From an uncultured Caryophanales bacterium (GTDB lineage: Bacteria; Bacillota_I; Bacilli_A; RF39; UBA660), in the NCBI GenBank assembly GCA_946544685.1, contig CAMNML010000022.1, positions 1-9,072 on the forward strand: 9,072 nt of DNA. The letters run 5' to 3'. The notes below the pieces were generated by a model. It was not told the DNA's origin. It saw nothing but the letters and a program-made list of their open reading frames with translations, and ran no database searches. Position 1 is the stretch's first letter. Each line of letters opens with the position of its first letter. Of this stretch, positions 1 to 6,848 are shown in pieces. The position numbers and the translations under genes were made by a program.

Positions 1-1
1 A

Positions 2-178
2 ATAGAAGAATATTGTCATAAGATAGCTTTAGAAGATGCGGAAGAAAAAGGAAAACAAGAAGGTGAAAAATCAAAACAACTTGAAATAGCTAAGAAGATG
101 CTAGAAAAAAATTCTGATATTACTTTTATTTCTGAATGTACTGGTCTATCTATAGATGAAATAAATAATTTAAAATAA
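2..178 (+). CDS. C-terminal end of Rpn/PD-(D/E)XK transposase-like nuclease (5' truncated by window edge)
   Basis: An open frame of 58 codons enters from the left edge and ends at TAA. The translation starts IEEYCHKIALEDAEEKGKQE, a lysine/glutamate-rich helix, and ends with the compact segment FISECTGLSIDEINNLK. This layout (charged EGxxEG-type linker, then a short helix ending in TGLSxEEIxxLK) is the usual C-terminal tail of the Rpn / YhgA-like recombination-promoting nuclease family. The catalytic PD-(D/E)XK domain, if present, lies outside the window and cannot be seen. It is the only protein gene here on the plus strand and converges on the export operon. The family call rests on the tail pattern alone. 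Related tails occur in other repeat-rich hypothetical proteins, so confidence is moderate. Confidence 0.6.
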   Translation: MEEYCHKIALEDAEEKGKQEGEKSKQLEIAKKMLEKNSDITFISECTGLSIDEINNLK

Positions 179-182
179 GTAA

Positions 183-206
183 AAGCACTTGATTATTCAA
201 GTGCTT
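183..206. terminator. Bidirectional intrinsic terminator between convergent genes
   Basis: A perfect 10-bp inverted repeat, AAGCACTTGA (183-192) and TCAAGTGCTT (197-206), encloses a 4-base loop. On the minus strand the stem is followed by TTAC and AT-rich sequence, on the plus strand by AATTCATTATT, so the U-run is short on both sides. It starts 5 bases after the rightward stop and overlaps the stop codon of the leftward gene (205-207). It therefore most likely ends transcription from both directions. Confidence 0.75.
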
Positions 207-717
207 AATTCATTATTCCTCTTAGTAGTCCAAATGATAAAAACATCATTATTATGCTTGCCATCATTACTCCTATCATTGCTGCTATGAATGATTTTTT
301 CTTATCCATTTCAAGTACTGATGCTACTAAACATCCAGTCCATGCTCCTGTTCCTGGTAGTGGAATTCCCACAAATAGTACTAATCCCCAGAATCCAAAT
401 TTTTCTATTTTGTTTCTGTTTTTTTCTACTTTTTTATCTAGCCAGTCTGCTATTTTTTTTAATTTTTTTCTTGTTTTCATCCATTTTAGTATTGTTCCCA
501 TAAACCATAGAATAAATGGTATTGGAAGAACATTTCCTATTACTGATATTATGTAACTTGGTATTGGGTCTAGTCCTAATAAGCTTGCTGCTAGAAGTCC
601 TCCACGTAGTTCTAGTATTGGCATAAGTGATATTATAAATACTAATATTTCTTTTCCTAGTATTGTTGTTGCCAATCCCCCAAATAATCCTATAAATCCT
701 TTTACAATCTTTTCCAT
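205..717 (-). CDS. COG2426 small multidrug export-type membrane protein
   Basis: The 170-residue integral membrane protein matches the COG2426 / Sm_multidrug_ex family in length and in its signature motifs: ELRGG at 36-40, GNVLPIPF at 61-68 and IPLPGTGAWTG at 118-128. Hydrophobic segments lie at about 23-34, 42-48, 53-76, 109-133 and 142-165. A basic amphipathic stretch at about 78-106, rich in lysine, is likely cytoplasmic. The family is annotated as a putative small multidrug exporter, but transport has been little tested and the substrate is unknown. The start is ATG with AAGGAGA just upstream, overlapping the stop of the preceding permease gene (8 bases between the genes). It is thus the third gene of the natA-natB-like operon. 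Family assignment is firm; function is only by family name. Confidence 0.85.
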   Translation of the reverse strand: MEKIVKGFIGLFGGLATTILGKEILVFIISLMPILELRGGLLAASLLGLDPIPSYIISVIGNVLPIPFILWFMGTILKWMKTRKKLKKIADWLDKKVEKNRNKIEKFGFWGLVLFVGIPLPGTGAWTGCLVASVLEMDKKKSFIAAMIGVMMASIIMMFLSFGLLRGIMN

Positions 718-725
718 ATTTCTCC

Positions 726-1922
726 TTATTTTTGTTTATACATTTTAATTATGTCTTTTAAAGTTGCTTTACCATAGTTTAATATAGCGTTTTTATATAT
801 TTTTATTGCAATATTAGCTACTACTATTATTGTTAGAACTAGTATTCCTATTGAAAGAAGTATTTCATTTGTTGATGCAGCACCCGCCATTATTCTAAAT
901 GGCATACAAAATGGTGATGATATTGGTAGAAGCGCTGCTAGTTTATTTAGTTCACTTGATGGATTCATCATTGAGAAGTATGCTAGATAGAATCCTATCA
1001 TTGTTATAAATACAACTGGTTGATTTGCTGATTGTATATCTTCTGGCTTACTTACTGTTGAACCAGTTAATGCATATAATAGTCCAAATGTTAGATATCC
1101 TAGTACAAAGTATAATAGTGTTAATAGTCCAAGTGATAGTGTTAATGATGATGTATCAAGTGCCATTTCTAATAATTTGGGATCTAGGAATGTTTTAGCG
1201 CTTATAAATGCTGTTAATATTATTGCTGCTAATTGACATGTTCCTATTAACCCTACTCCTAGTGTTTTACCAATTATTATGTTCGTTGGGCTAGTTGAAG
1301 TTACAAGTGTTTCTATTATTTTTGATGTTTTTTCTGTTGTTATTGAACTTGATACTTGGAAAGCACAGAAGTATACTGCATAGAATAGTACAAGAGATGC
1401 TAGCATCATTACTAATGGATTCCCCTTTATTTCACTATCTACCGCGTCTATTTTGAAATCAAATTGAGGTGTTACTTTTTCTCTTTCTTCTTTTGTTAAG
1501 TCTAATTTTTCTATTTGAATGTCTTTATATAGAGTAGTTATTTTATTTATGAATTCTTCTTCTGGTCCACTACTCATTTCATTTTCTAATACATATGTAA
1601 ATGTAATTTCATTGTTTTGTTTTTCAATTACGATTCCATATTTTATTTTTCCATCTTTTATTTGATTTTTAATTTCTTCTGTTTCTATTTTATCTGTCAT
1701 TATTTCTTGTTTTGTTTCTAATAATTTTATTTTATCTTCAAATATATTGTTCTTATCTACTATTATGATTTTTTCATTTTCTTTTTTGAATTTTTTAATA
1801 ATACTAGGTATATTAAAGCCTATTACTATCATTGATAAAATTATTATTGTAGATATTATAAATGATTTTCTTTTTATCATGTCGCTTGCTGTAAATTTAG
1901 CGACTGTAAGTGTATCACGCAT
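726..1922 (-). CDS. ABC-2 type permease, NatB/YhaP-like
   Basis: This is the membrane subunit of an ABC exporter, 398 residues from the chosen start. It has one N-terminal membrane helix (about 21-41), a large mostly hydrophilic extracytoplasmic domain (about 45-165), then a block of about six helices (168-191, 218-241, 262-286, 302-318, 325-345, 354-375). This is the NatB/YhaP arrangement of the ABC-2 superfamily. The segment SSSITTEKTSKIIETLVTST (191-210), followed by SPTNIIIGKTLG, is the typical coupling region of these permeases. A second conserved stretch, LPISSPFCMPFRIM, is at about 332-345. The frame extends to a GTG at 1931, but that codon lies inside the Shine-Dalgarno-like GTAGGTG. 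The ATG at 1922, seven bases after it, is preferred. It overlaps the upstream ATPase gene by 8 bases. NatAB exports Na+ in Bacillus, while relatives move drugs or peptides; the substrate here is unknown. Confidence 0.88.
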   Translation of the reverse strand: MRDTLTVAKFTASDMIKRKSFIISTIIILSMIVIGFNIPSIIKKFKKENEKIIIVDKNNIFEDKIKLLETKQEIMTDKIETEEIKNQIKDGKIKYGIVIEKQNNEITFTYVLENEMSSGPEEEFINKITTLYKDIQIEKLDLTKEEREKVTPQFDFKIDAVDSEIKGNPLVMMLASLVLFYAVYFCAFQVSSSITTEKTSKIIETLVTSTSPTNIIIGKTLGVGLIGTCQLAAIILTAFISAKTFLDPKLLEMALDTSSLTLSLGLLTLLYFVLGYLTFGLLYALTGSTVSKPEDIQSANQPVVFITMIGFYLAYFSMMNPSSELNKLAALLPISSPFCMPFRIMAGAASTNEILLSIGILVLTIIVVANIAIKIYKNAILNYGKATLKDIIKMYKQK

Positions 1923-2814
1923 TTTTAGCACCTACTTTCTCAATAAATATATCATTTAGTGTTGGTTTCATTATTTCGAATTTGTCTATATTTATTTTTT
2001 CTTTTATTAAACTTTGTAATAGATCATATCCTTCTTTTTCTTCATTTATTTTTATTATATATAAATTATCATGTGCGTTTTCTATTGTTAGTTTTCTATT
2101 TTCTATTATTTTTGTTATATCTTCTTCTGTTTCTATTACAAGTCTATTTGCTTTATATGTTTTTTTAATATCTTTTATATTTCCTTTTAATACAGTTTTA
2201 CCTTTATTTAGTATTAGTATATCTGTACAGAATTCTTCTATAGTATGCATTTCATGTGCTGACATAATTATGTATTTTCCTTTTTTTACTAAATTAATAA
2301 TTATGTTTTTTAGTATTTCTGTATTTACTGGATCTAGTCCTGAGAACGGTTCATCTAATACTATTAATTCAGGATTATGGATTACACATGTCATAAATTG
2401 TATTTTTTGTTGATTTCCTTTTGATAGTTTTTCTGCAGGCATTTCTAAGTATTCTTCTACTTTTAATTCTTTTGCCCATTTATTTATGGATTTAATTGCT
2501 TCTTCTTTATCCATTCCTTTTAGTTCAGCAAAGTATTTTAACTGATCTATTATTTTTACTTTAGGATATACTCCTCTTTCTTCTGGTAGGTATCCGAAGT
2601 TTACTTTTTTTCTATCTACTTCTTGTCCATTCCATGTTATTGTTCCTTTGTCTTTTTTTAATATTCCAAGTAACATTCTAATTGTTGTTGATTTACCAGC
2701 TCCATTTGTTCCAAGTAGTCCAAATACACCTGGTTTATCTAGTTCAAGTGAAATATTATCTACTACTAATTTTCTTCCAAATGATTTTGAAATGTTTTCT
2801 ATTTTTAGTCCCAT
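1915..2814 (-). CDS. ABC transporter ATP-binding protein, NatA/YhaQ-like
   Basis: This is the nucleotide-binding subunit of the exporter whose permease follows it. From the ATG at 2814 the protein has 299 residues. Walker A is GTNGAGKST (35-43); the Q-loop region is GYLPEERGVYPK, the form typical of NatA/YhaQ proteins. The signature is LSKGNQQK (about 130-137, a usual variant of LSGGQ in this subfamily). Walker B plus D-loop is LIVLDEPFSGLDP (about 150-162), and the H-loop is IIMSAHEM. A C-terminal extension of about 85 residues (from about residue 215) is normal for the group. The frame could begin at TTG 2820, but that codon abuts the Shine-Dalgarno AAAGGA directly, whereas ATG 2814 has six bases of spacing. 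First gene of the operon, with an extended -10 promoter just upstream and an 8-base overlap into the permease gene. Confidence 0.92.
   Translation of the reverse strand: MGLKIENISKSFGRKLVVDNISLELDKPGVFGLLGTNGAGKSTTIRMLLGILKKDKGTITWNGQEVDRKKVNFGYLPEERGVYPKVKIIDQLKYFAELKGMDKEEAIKSINKWAKELKVEEYLEMPAEKLSKGNQQKIQFMTCVIHNPELIVLDEPFSGLDPVNTEILKNIIINLVKKGKYIIMSAHEMHTIEEFCTDILILNKGKTVLKGNIKDIKKTYKANRLVIETEEDITKIIENRKLTIENAHDNLYIIKINEEKEGYDLLQSLIKEKINIDKFEIMKPTLNDIFIEKVGAKNA
1929..1935 (-). promoter_or_regulatory. Ribosome binding site deciding the natB-like start
   Basis: The minus strand reads GTAGGTG, ending six bases before ATG 1922. The alternative GTG (1931-1929) lies inside this site and would have no binding site of its own at a proper distance, so the ATG is the likely start. 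Confidence 0.6.
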
Positions 2815-2820
2815 ATTCAA

Positions 2821-2826
2821 TCCTTT
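2821..2826 (-). promoter_or_regulatory. Ribosome binding site deciding the natA-like start
   Basis: The minus strand reads AAAGGA followed by TTGAAT and then ATG (2814). The spacing fits the ATG; the TTG at 2820 directly touches the site and is rejected as start. Confidence 0.65.
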
Positions 2827-2839
2827 CTATTACTAGATA

Positions 2840-2848
2840 ATTATATCA
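2840..2848 (-). promoter_or_regulatory. Extended -10 promoter of the natA-natB-COG2426 operon
   Basis: The minus strand reads TGATATAAT: a perfect TATAAT (2840-2845) with the upstream TG of an extended -10. At 17 bases upstream the -35 position holds TATCTT (2863-2868), a poor match that lies inside the stem of the preceding fic terminator. The predicted start near 2833 gives a leader of about 19 bases carrying the AAAGGA site. Confidence 0.6.
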
Positions 2849-2858
2849 TATTTCAATA

Positions 2859-2888
2859 TAAAAAGATATGCATTTGAAAACATATCTT
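2859..2888 (-). terminator. Intrinsic terminator of the fic gene
   Basis: On the minus strand an 8-bp perfect stem, AAGATATG (2888-2881) with CATATCTT (2870-2863), encloses a 10-base loop and is followed directly by more T residues (TTTATATT). It lies 34 bases after the fic stop and upstream of the export operon promoter, whose -35 region it overlaps. Confidence 0.7.
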
Positions 2889-2922
2889 CTTGATTTTATA
2901 TACATATTTATTACAACATATT

Positions 2923-4050
2923 TTACTTAGGTAGTTGTATTTTTTTTATCATTTGTGGATCAATCTCAAAAAGATTTGGATTTAATGTAAAAAAATGGTT
3001 GTTTATTCCTCCAACTTGTTTTTGAGTTTGTGGTCCTTCATTAATTATTCCTTTTTCTAATAATGAATATATCATCTCTATTATTTCTTTTTGTTTTTTC
3101 TTATCATTTTGATTATTATAAAATTCTATAAAGTCTAGATATGTTATGTTGCTTTTCATTGATAATATGTAATGCAGCGTTTGAAAGTCTAATGATGTTA
3201 AGTTACTAGTTGTACTTTCTTTTATCATATTTATTATATAATCTTTTTCTAATTCTTCTCTTGTATATTCAAGCATATATTTAAGAAATGATGTTACATT
3301 CATTAATCTTTTACTTTCAAGTATTTTCTTATAGTATTTATTCTTGTTTAATTGAATTGCCCTATTAAATATTATAAATGGAAAATCTTCATTATTTAAT
3401 AAATACCACATACTCATTGTACGACTAGTTCTTCCGTTTATGTCATAGTATGGATGAATAAATACAAAATAAAAGTGCATTATCTGTGATTTTAAGAAAA
3501 GTTCTGTTTTACTTAAATTTAAATTGTTTGTATTGGCGTATTCTAATAACATACTCATATATTCATCTATTTCTGTGCTTGGCATACCTGTATCAAATTT
3601 ATCTGGATTATTTGAATAGAATATATATACATCATTTTTTCTATAGTACTTACCCATATTCGATACGTCTTCTGCTGACAATAATTTTTTTGATAAAATG
3701 GCATATAATTCTTTTAGTGTTTCTTTATTAATTATTTTTCTTTCCAAAATGTACTTATATCCATTATATAGATTAATTATCCTTTGTCTTTTTTCTTTAT
3801 CTTTTACAGTATCTGATTTATGTATTACCTCATCTATTGTTTCTACATCATCTTTATACCCTTCAATAAAATTATTTGCTTGTATCTCATGTGAGAATAA
3901 TACATCTTTTGAAAATTTTATTGAATCTGTATACTTGGCAAATTCTATAAATTTATCTAATTCTTCCTGCATTTCTTTTAGTATATCATCTATAACTACT
4001 AGTGCTCTTCCATTAATTATAAGAGGTAAAGGCCTTCTTGTATTTTCCAT
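2923..4050 (-). CDS. Fic-domain protein (probable AMPylase/nucleotidyltransferase) with C-terminal helical/winged-helix-like region
   Basis: Fic enzymes transfer AMP or related groups from nucleotides to hydroxyl side chains of target proteins. This 375-residue protein has the usual single-chain layout. An N-terminal helical region carries an inhibitory-type motif, NNFIEG (59-64), with Glu63 as the expected inhibitory glutamate. GKYYRKNDVYI (133-143) is the family's GxYR segment. The catalytic loop is HPYYDINGRTSR (199-210), with His199, Asp203, Asn205, Arg207 and Arg210 in register. After the core, about 110 residues with a likely DNA-binding-type fold close the protein (sequence similarity not tested). 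Two changes stand out: the first glycine of the catalytic DGNGR is Ile204, and the Ser/Thr of the inhibitory (S/T)xxxE(G/N) motif is Asn59. The start ATG has AAAGGAG upstream. It is monocistronic, with its own terminator. No small antitoxin gene is seen beside it. The target is unknown. Confidence 0.9.
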   Translation of the reverse strand: MENTRRPLPLIINGRALVVIDDILKEMQEELDKFIEFAKYTDSIKFSKDVLFSHEIQANNFIEGYKDDVETIDEVIHKSDTVKDKEKRQRIINLYNGYKYILERKIINKETLKELYAILSKKLLSAEDVSNMGKYYRKNDVYIFYSNNPDKFDTGMPSTEIDEYMSMLLEYANTNNLNLSKTELFLKSQIMHFYFVFIHPYYDINGRTSRTMSMWYLLNNEDFPFIIFNRAIQLNKNKYYKKILESKRLMNVTSFLKYMLEYTREELEKDYIINMIKESTTSNLTSLDFQTLHYILSMKSNITYLDFIEFYNNQNDKKKQKEIIEMIYSLLEKGIINEGPQTQKQVGGINNHFFTLNPNLFEIDPQMIKKIQLPK

Positions 4051-4075
4051 TTTTTAACTCCTTTTAATAATAATC

Positions 4076-4104
4076 TTGTTATATTTTTAATTATGTGCTA
4101 TAAT
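4076..4104 (+). promoter_or_regulatory. Promoter of tRNA-Arg(CCT)
   Basis: A near-ideal sigma-70/SigA-type promoter: TTGTTA (4076-4081), a 17-base spacer, then TATAAT (4099-4104), with TG at 4096-4097 making it also an extended -10. The predicted start near 4111 is only a few bases before the mature tRNA 5' end at 4114, which implies a very short 5' leader. It lies between the divergent fic start and the tRNA. Confidence 0.8.
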
Positions 4105-4113
4105 TTCTTTGTT

Positions 4114-4190
<77 letters not shown>

Positions 4191-4199
4191 TATGAAATT

Positions 4200-4219
4200 A
4201 AACCCTTTTGGGTTTTTTT
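4200..4219 (+). terminator. Intrinsic terminator of tRNA-Arg
   Basis: AAACCC (4200-4205), a TTTT loop and GGGTTT (4210-4215) are followed by four further T residues, beginning 10 bases after the encoded CCA. This is a classic short stem with a U-run on the plus strand. Confidence 0.85.
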
Positions 4220-4248
4220 ATTATATATCATCAATTACGTAAATACAA

Positions 4249-4273
4249 GAAAAAAGAAGTCTTTTTTGACTTC
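4249..4273 (-). terminator. Intrinsic terminator of the nifS-thioredoxin-CcdA-like operon
   Basis: On the minus strand GAAGTC (4273-4268), a loop of six A and GACTTC (4261-4256) are followed by a run of six T. The hairpin begins at the base directly after the TAG stop of the last gene in the operon. Confidence 0.85.
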
Positions 4274-5455
4274 CTAGAAATTAAACATTAACCATTCTGG
4301 TTTTAATAACATCAATAGTCCTATTATTAACATTAGTATTCCACCTATTAGATGTGAGTATTTTGTATATCTTGTTGATATTGCTTTTATATTTAGTGTA
4401 AGCATTGCGATTACAAATACTATTATATCATCTATTAAGAAGAATAGTATGTATATTGCTACATACATAATTGTTTGTAATGTTGTTGTATTGTTCATGG
4501 CTAGAACATTTGTAAATAGTACAGGTATTCCTGCAGAACATGCTAGTTCTATTACGTTTACACTTGCTGCTAGTACTATTACTCCTAGTGTTGCTAGTAT
4601 AAAACTTTTTTCTGATGTTATTTTTTTTATTTTTTCCATTATATTTTTTCTTTTATTCTTATCTACTACTTCACAGCCAGTTCCTTCTTTAATACTTTTA
4701 TAGAAGCCTTTTAGATTTAAGAATGCTCCTACTAGTGCGACTAGTGCGATTAAGTATCTAAACCATGTTACTTTTGTAAGTAGTGTTGTTGCGATTCCTA
4801 ACCATGCAAACATGAATATCATATAGATTATTGCTGATGTTGTTAAGAATGTTATTCCTAAAAACCACATTTTTTTTCTATCTTTCATATTGAATAACAT
4901 TGATATTAAGAATATTAATACCCACATTGCGCAAGGGTTAAATCCATCTATTGCGCCTAGTACTACTGATAATACAGGTAGTGATAATTCTTTAGGATTT
5001 ATTTCTTTTCCTGCTACATTAATTGTATCTATATCTCCATTTACCATTTTTAGTTTGGGAATTTCTTTTCCTTCTAAAATTGGTTTTACCATATCTGTTT
5101 CTTTTTCTTCAGAGAATTTTTTAACTAGTTCTTCTATCCCATCGCCTATTCCATCACTAAATCCTATGTAATAGTAATTACTTATTACTGTGAACGGTAC
5201 ATTTGGTGAGTCTATTTTTAGTTGCTTTTTTACATTATTCATTATTTCTGCATTGTCTTTATGCCTATCTACTTCGTATAGATGTATTTTTAAGTTATCG
5301 TATTTTTTTTCTAATTCTTTTAGATATTTTATTTCTGCTTGGCAGTGAACACATGTTTCGGAGTGGAATAAGTATAGATTTACTTTTTCTTTTGCGCTTA
5401 CGCTTATTGGTAATAATATTAATAATGAAAATAGTAATATTTTTAGTTTTTTCAT
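4274..5455 (-). CDS. Secreted-thioredoxin / CcdA-DsbD-like membrane fusion protein
   Basis: A 393-residue protein with three parts. Residues 1-21 form a signal peptide (MKKLKILLFSLLILLPISVS, then A). Residues about 22-125 form a thioredoxin-like domain with active site CVHC (Cys35, Cys38) and a VPF cis-proline segment at 86-88. Residues about 155-388 form a six-helix domain resembling CcdA/DsbD, with Cys175 in DGFNPCAMW (helix 1) and Cys306 in VIELACSAG (helix 4), the expected redox pair. The loops after helices 1, 3 and 5 are lysine/arginine-rich (KDRKK, 262-283, NIKAISTRYTK), which fits an N-outside topology with the thioredoxin domain outside the cell. An extra Cys261 sits in a cytoplasmic loop. 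The likely role is to carry electrons from cytosolic thioredoxin to extracytoplasmic thiols. Its start overlaps the thioredoxin gene by ATGA. The nearest clear binding site (AAAGGAG) is about 14 bases off, so coupling is likely. Partner and substrate are inferred. Confidence 0.85.
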   Translation of the reverse strand: MKKLKILLFSLLILLPISVSAKEKVNLYLFHSETCVHCQAEIKYLKELEKKYDNLKIHLYEVDRHKDNAEIMNNVKKQLKIDSPNVPFTVISNYYYIGFSDGIGDGIEELVKKFSEEKETDMVKPILEGKEIPKLKMVNGDIDTINVAGKEINPKELSLPVLSVVLGAIDGFNPCAMWVLIFLISMLFNMKDRKKMWFLGITFLTTSAIIYMIFMFAWLGIATTLLTKVTWFRYLIALVALVGAFLNLKGFYKSIKEGTGCEVVDKNKRKNIMEKIKKITSEKSFILATLGVIVLAASVNVIELACSAGIPVLFTNVLAMNNTTTLQTIMYVAIYILFFLIDDIIVFVIAMLTLNIKAISTRYTKYSHLIGGILMLIIGLLMLLKPEWLMFNF

Positions 5456-5715
5456 GATATTCGTTCTATCTCCTTTATGATTTCTTTTTTTGTTTTTTCT
5501 CCTATAAGCCTTGATATTTCATTATTATTTTCATCTACAAATATTAGAACTGGTATTATTTCTCCTATATTCCATTTTTCTACTTCTTCTTGATCCATAT
5601 CATAGTCATATGATTCTATTTCTATATTTGGGTATAGGTCTTCTATTTCTTTAATTGTTTTTTTCATTACTAGACATCCACTACACCATACTGCATTAAA
5701 TTTTAATATTTTCAT
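5452..5715 (-). CDS. Small cytosolic thioredoxin-family protein
   Basis: An 87-residue thioredoxin fold with active site WCSGC (Trp10, Cys11, Cys14) and the cis-proline segment IIPVLIF (Pro55). It lacks a signal peptide and membrane helix, so it acts in the cytosol. At 87 residues it is shorter than the usual thioredoxin of about 105, closer to glutaredoxin-sized thioredoxins. It overlaps the cysteine desulfurase gene before it and the CcdA-like gene after it by ATGA each, with AAGAGG (5722-5727) as its binding site inside the end of nifS. The context suggests that it either reduces the membrane protein that follows, or exchanges thiol/persulfide with the desulfurase, or both. That pairing is inference; the fold and active site are seen directly. 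Confidence 0.88.
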   Translation of the reverse strand: MKILKFNAVWCSGCLVMKKTIKEIEDLYPNIEIESYDYDMDQEEVEKWNIGEIIPVLIFVDENNNEISRLIGEKTKKEIIKEIERIS

Positions 5716-6842
5716 TTTAAACCTCTTACTAAATTATTATATATTTTGTCAAAGCTTTTTAGGAATGTATCAATTTCTTCTTTTGTAGTTAATGCACTTA
5801 GACTTATTCTTACACTTGATTCTGCTCTTTTTTTATCATTTGTTAAGCTTAATACTGCTTTTGATAGTGTTGTATTTGATGAGCATGCACTTTGTGTTGA
5901 TATATATATTTCGTCTTGTTCTAATGCGTGTAATAGTGTTTCTGGTTTAATTCCTATAACGCTTATATTTAACATAAATGGTATAGAATAGTCGTTACTA
6001 TTTATGTATACATTTTCATATTTTTTTAAATTTTCTTTTAAATATTTATTTATCTCTAATACATGATTGTATTTTTCATCTAAGTTATTTAAAGCTAATC
6101 TTAAAGCTTTTGATATTGAACAGATAAGTCCTGTTGCTGGTGTTCCACTTCTATATATTGTAGTTGATTTTCCTCCATGAATTAATGGTTCTAGGTTTAT
6201 TCCTTCTTTTTTTATTAGACATCCTATTCCTTTTATTCCATATATTTTGTGTGCTGAGAAACTCATTAAGTCTACATTATCAAGTGGGATATTTATTTTT
6301 CCAATTGATTGAGTCATATCTACATGGAAGAATAGTTTTGGATATTCTTTTAGAATCTCACCTATTTCTTCTATTGGTTGTCTTAGTCCTATTTCACTAT
6401 TTACTGAGTTAATACTAACTAATATTGTTGTATCTTTTATTAAACTTTTTAAGTTTTCTATATCAACTAATCCGTTTTCGTCTAATTTTACTATATCTAC
6501 TTCGAATCCATTGTCTGATAAATAGTTTAATGGTCCGTTAATTGATGAGTGTTCAAATTGTGTTGTTATTATATGGTTTCCTCTATTTTTATATTTTTCT
6601 GCTATTCCTTTGATTGCTAAATTATTTGATTCACTTGAACCACTTGTATATATTATTTCTGATGGTTTTACATTTAATAGTTTAGCAATTTGATTTGTAG
6701 CTTTATTTATCATTTCATTTGCTTCAGTTCCTAATCTATGTAGTGAATTAGGATTTCCTATATATTTTCTTGATACTTCACAAAAACTTTTTAGTACTTC
6801 TTCACTTACTGGCGTTGTTGCTGAATAGTCTAAATATATCAT
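5712..6842 (-). CDS. nifS: Cysteine desulfurase, NifS/IscS family
   Basis: A PLP enzyme that takes sulfur from L-cysteine as a protein-bound persulfide, leaving alanine, and supplies it for Fe-S clusters, tRNA thiolation or cofactors. From ATG 6842 it has 376 residues, the normal length. Visible landmarks are the N-terminal YLDYSATTP, TSGSSESNN (66-74, phosphate loop), EHSS with His98, HVDMTQ with Asp175, SFSAHKIYG with the PLP lysine Lys199, the RSGTPAT segment, and the catalytic cysteine Cys320 in STQSACSSN. The usual glycine-rich stretch before RSGT reads HGGKSTTIY, a variant. The frame extends to GTG 6851, but that codon lies within the binding site AAAGGTG, so ATG 6842 is chosen. It heads an operon with two thiol-redox genes. 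No iscU, mnmA or thiI lies in the window, so the sulfur acceptor is unknown. The symbol denotes the family only. Confidence 0.93.
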   Translation of the reverse strand: MIYLDYSATTPVSEEVLKSFCEVSRKYIGNPNSLHRLGTEANEMINKATNQIAKLLNVKPSEIIYTSGSSESNNLAIKGIAEKYKNRGNHIITTQFEHSSINGPLNYLSDNGFEVDIVKLDENGLVDIENLKSLIKDTTILVSINSVNSEIGLRQPIEEIGEILKEYPKLFFHVDMTQSIGKINIPLDNVDLMSFSAHKIYGIKGIGCLIKKEGINLEPLIHGGKSTTIYRSGTPATGLICSISKALRLALNNLDEKYNHVLEINKYLKENLKKYENVYINSNDYSIPFMLNISVIGIKPETLLHALEQDEIYISTQSACSSNTTLSKAVLSLTNDKKRAESSVRISLSALTTKEEIDTFLKSFDKIYNNLVRGLK

Positions 6843-6848
6843 AATTAT

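Noticed and set aside
254..556. Plus-strand open frames lying opposite the COG2426 gene (also at 291-503), and similar frames opposite the other genes
   Set aside because: They are antisense shadows of a gene with clear family motifs, give low-complexity Ser/Phe/Leu/Ile-rich translations, and have no ribosome binding sites or recognisable domains.
1910..2413. A 167-codon plus-strand frame opposite the ABC ATPase
   Set aside because: It is antisense to Walker B and the signature region of a well-supported ATPase, and its translation is a Phe/Ile/Ser-rich artefact.
2821..2922. Small antitoxin gene partner for Fic (FicT-FicA type), also sought at 4051-4113
   Set aside because: Neither flank holds an open frame with a start and binding site. 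The Fic protein carries its own inhibitory-type motif, so a separate partner is not expected.
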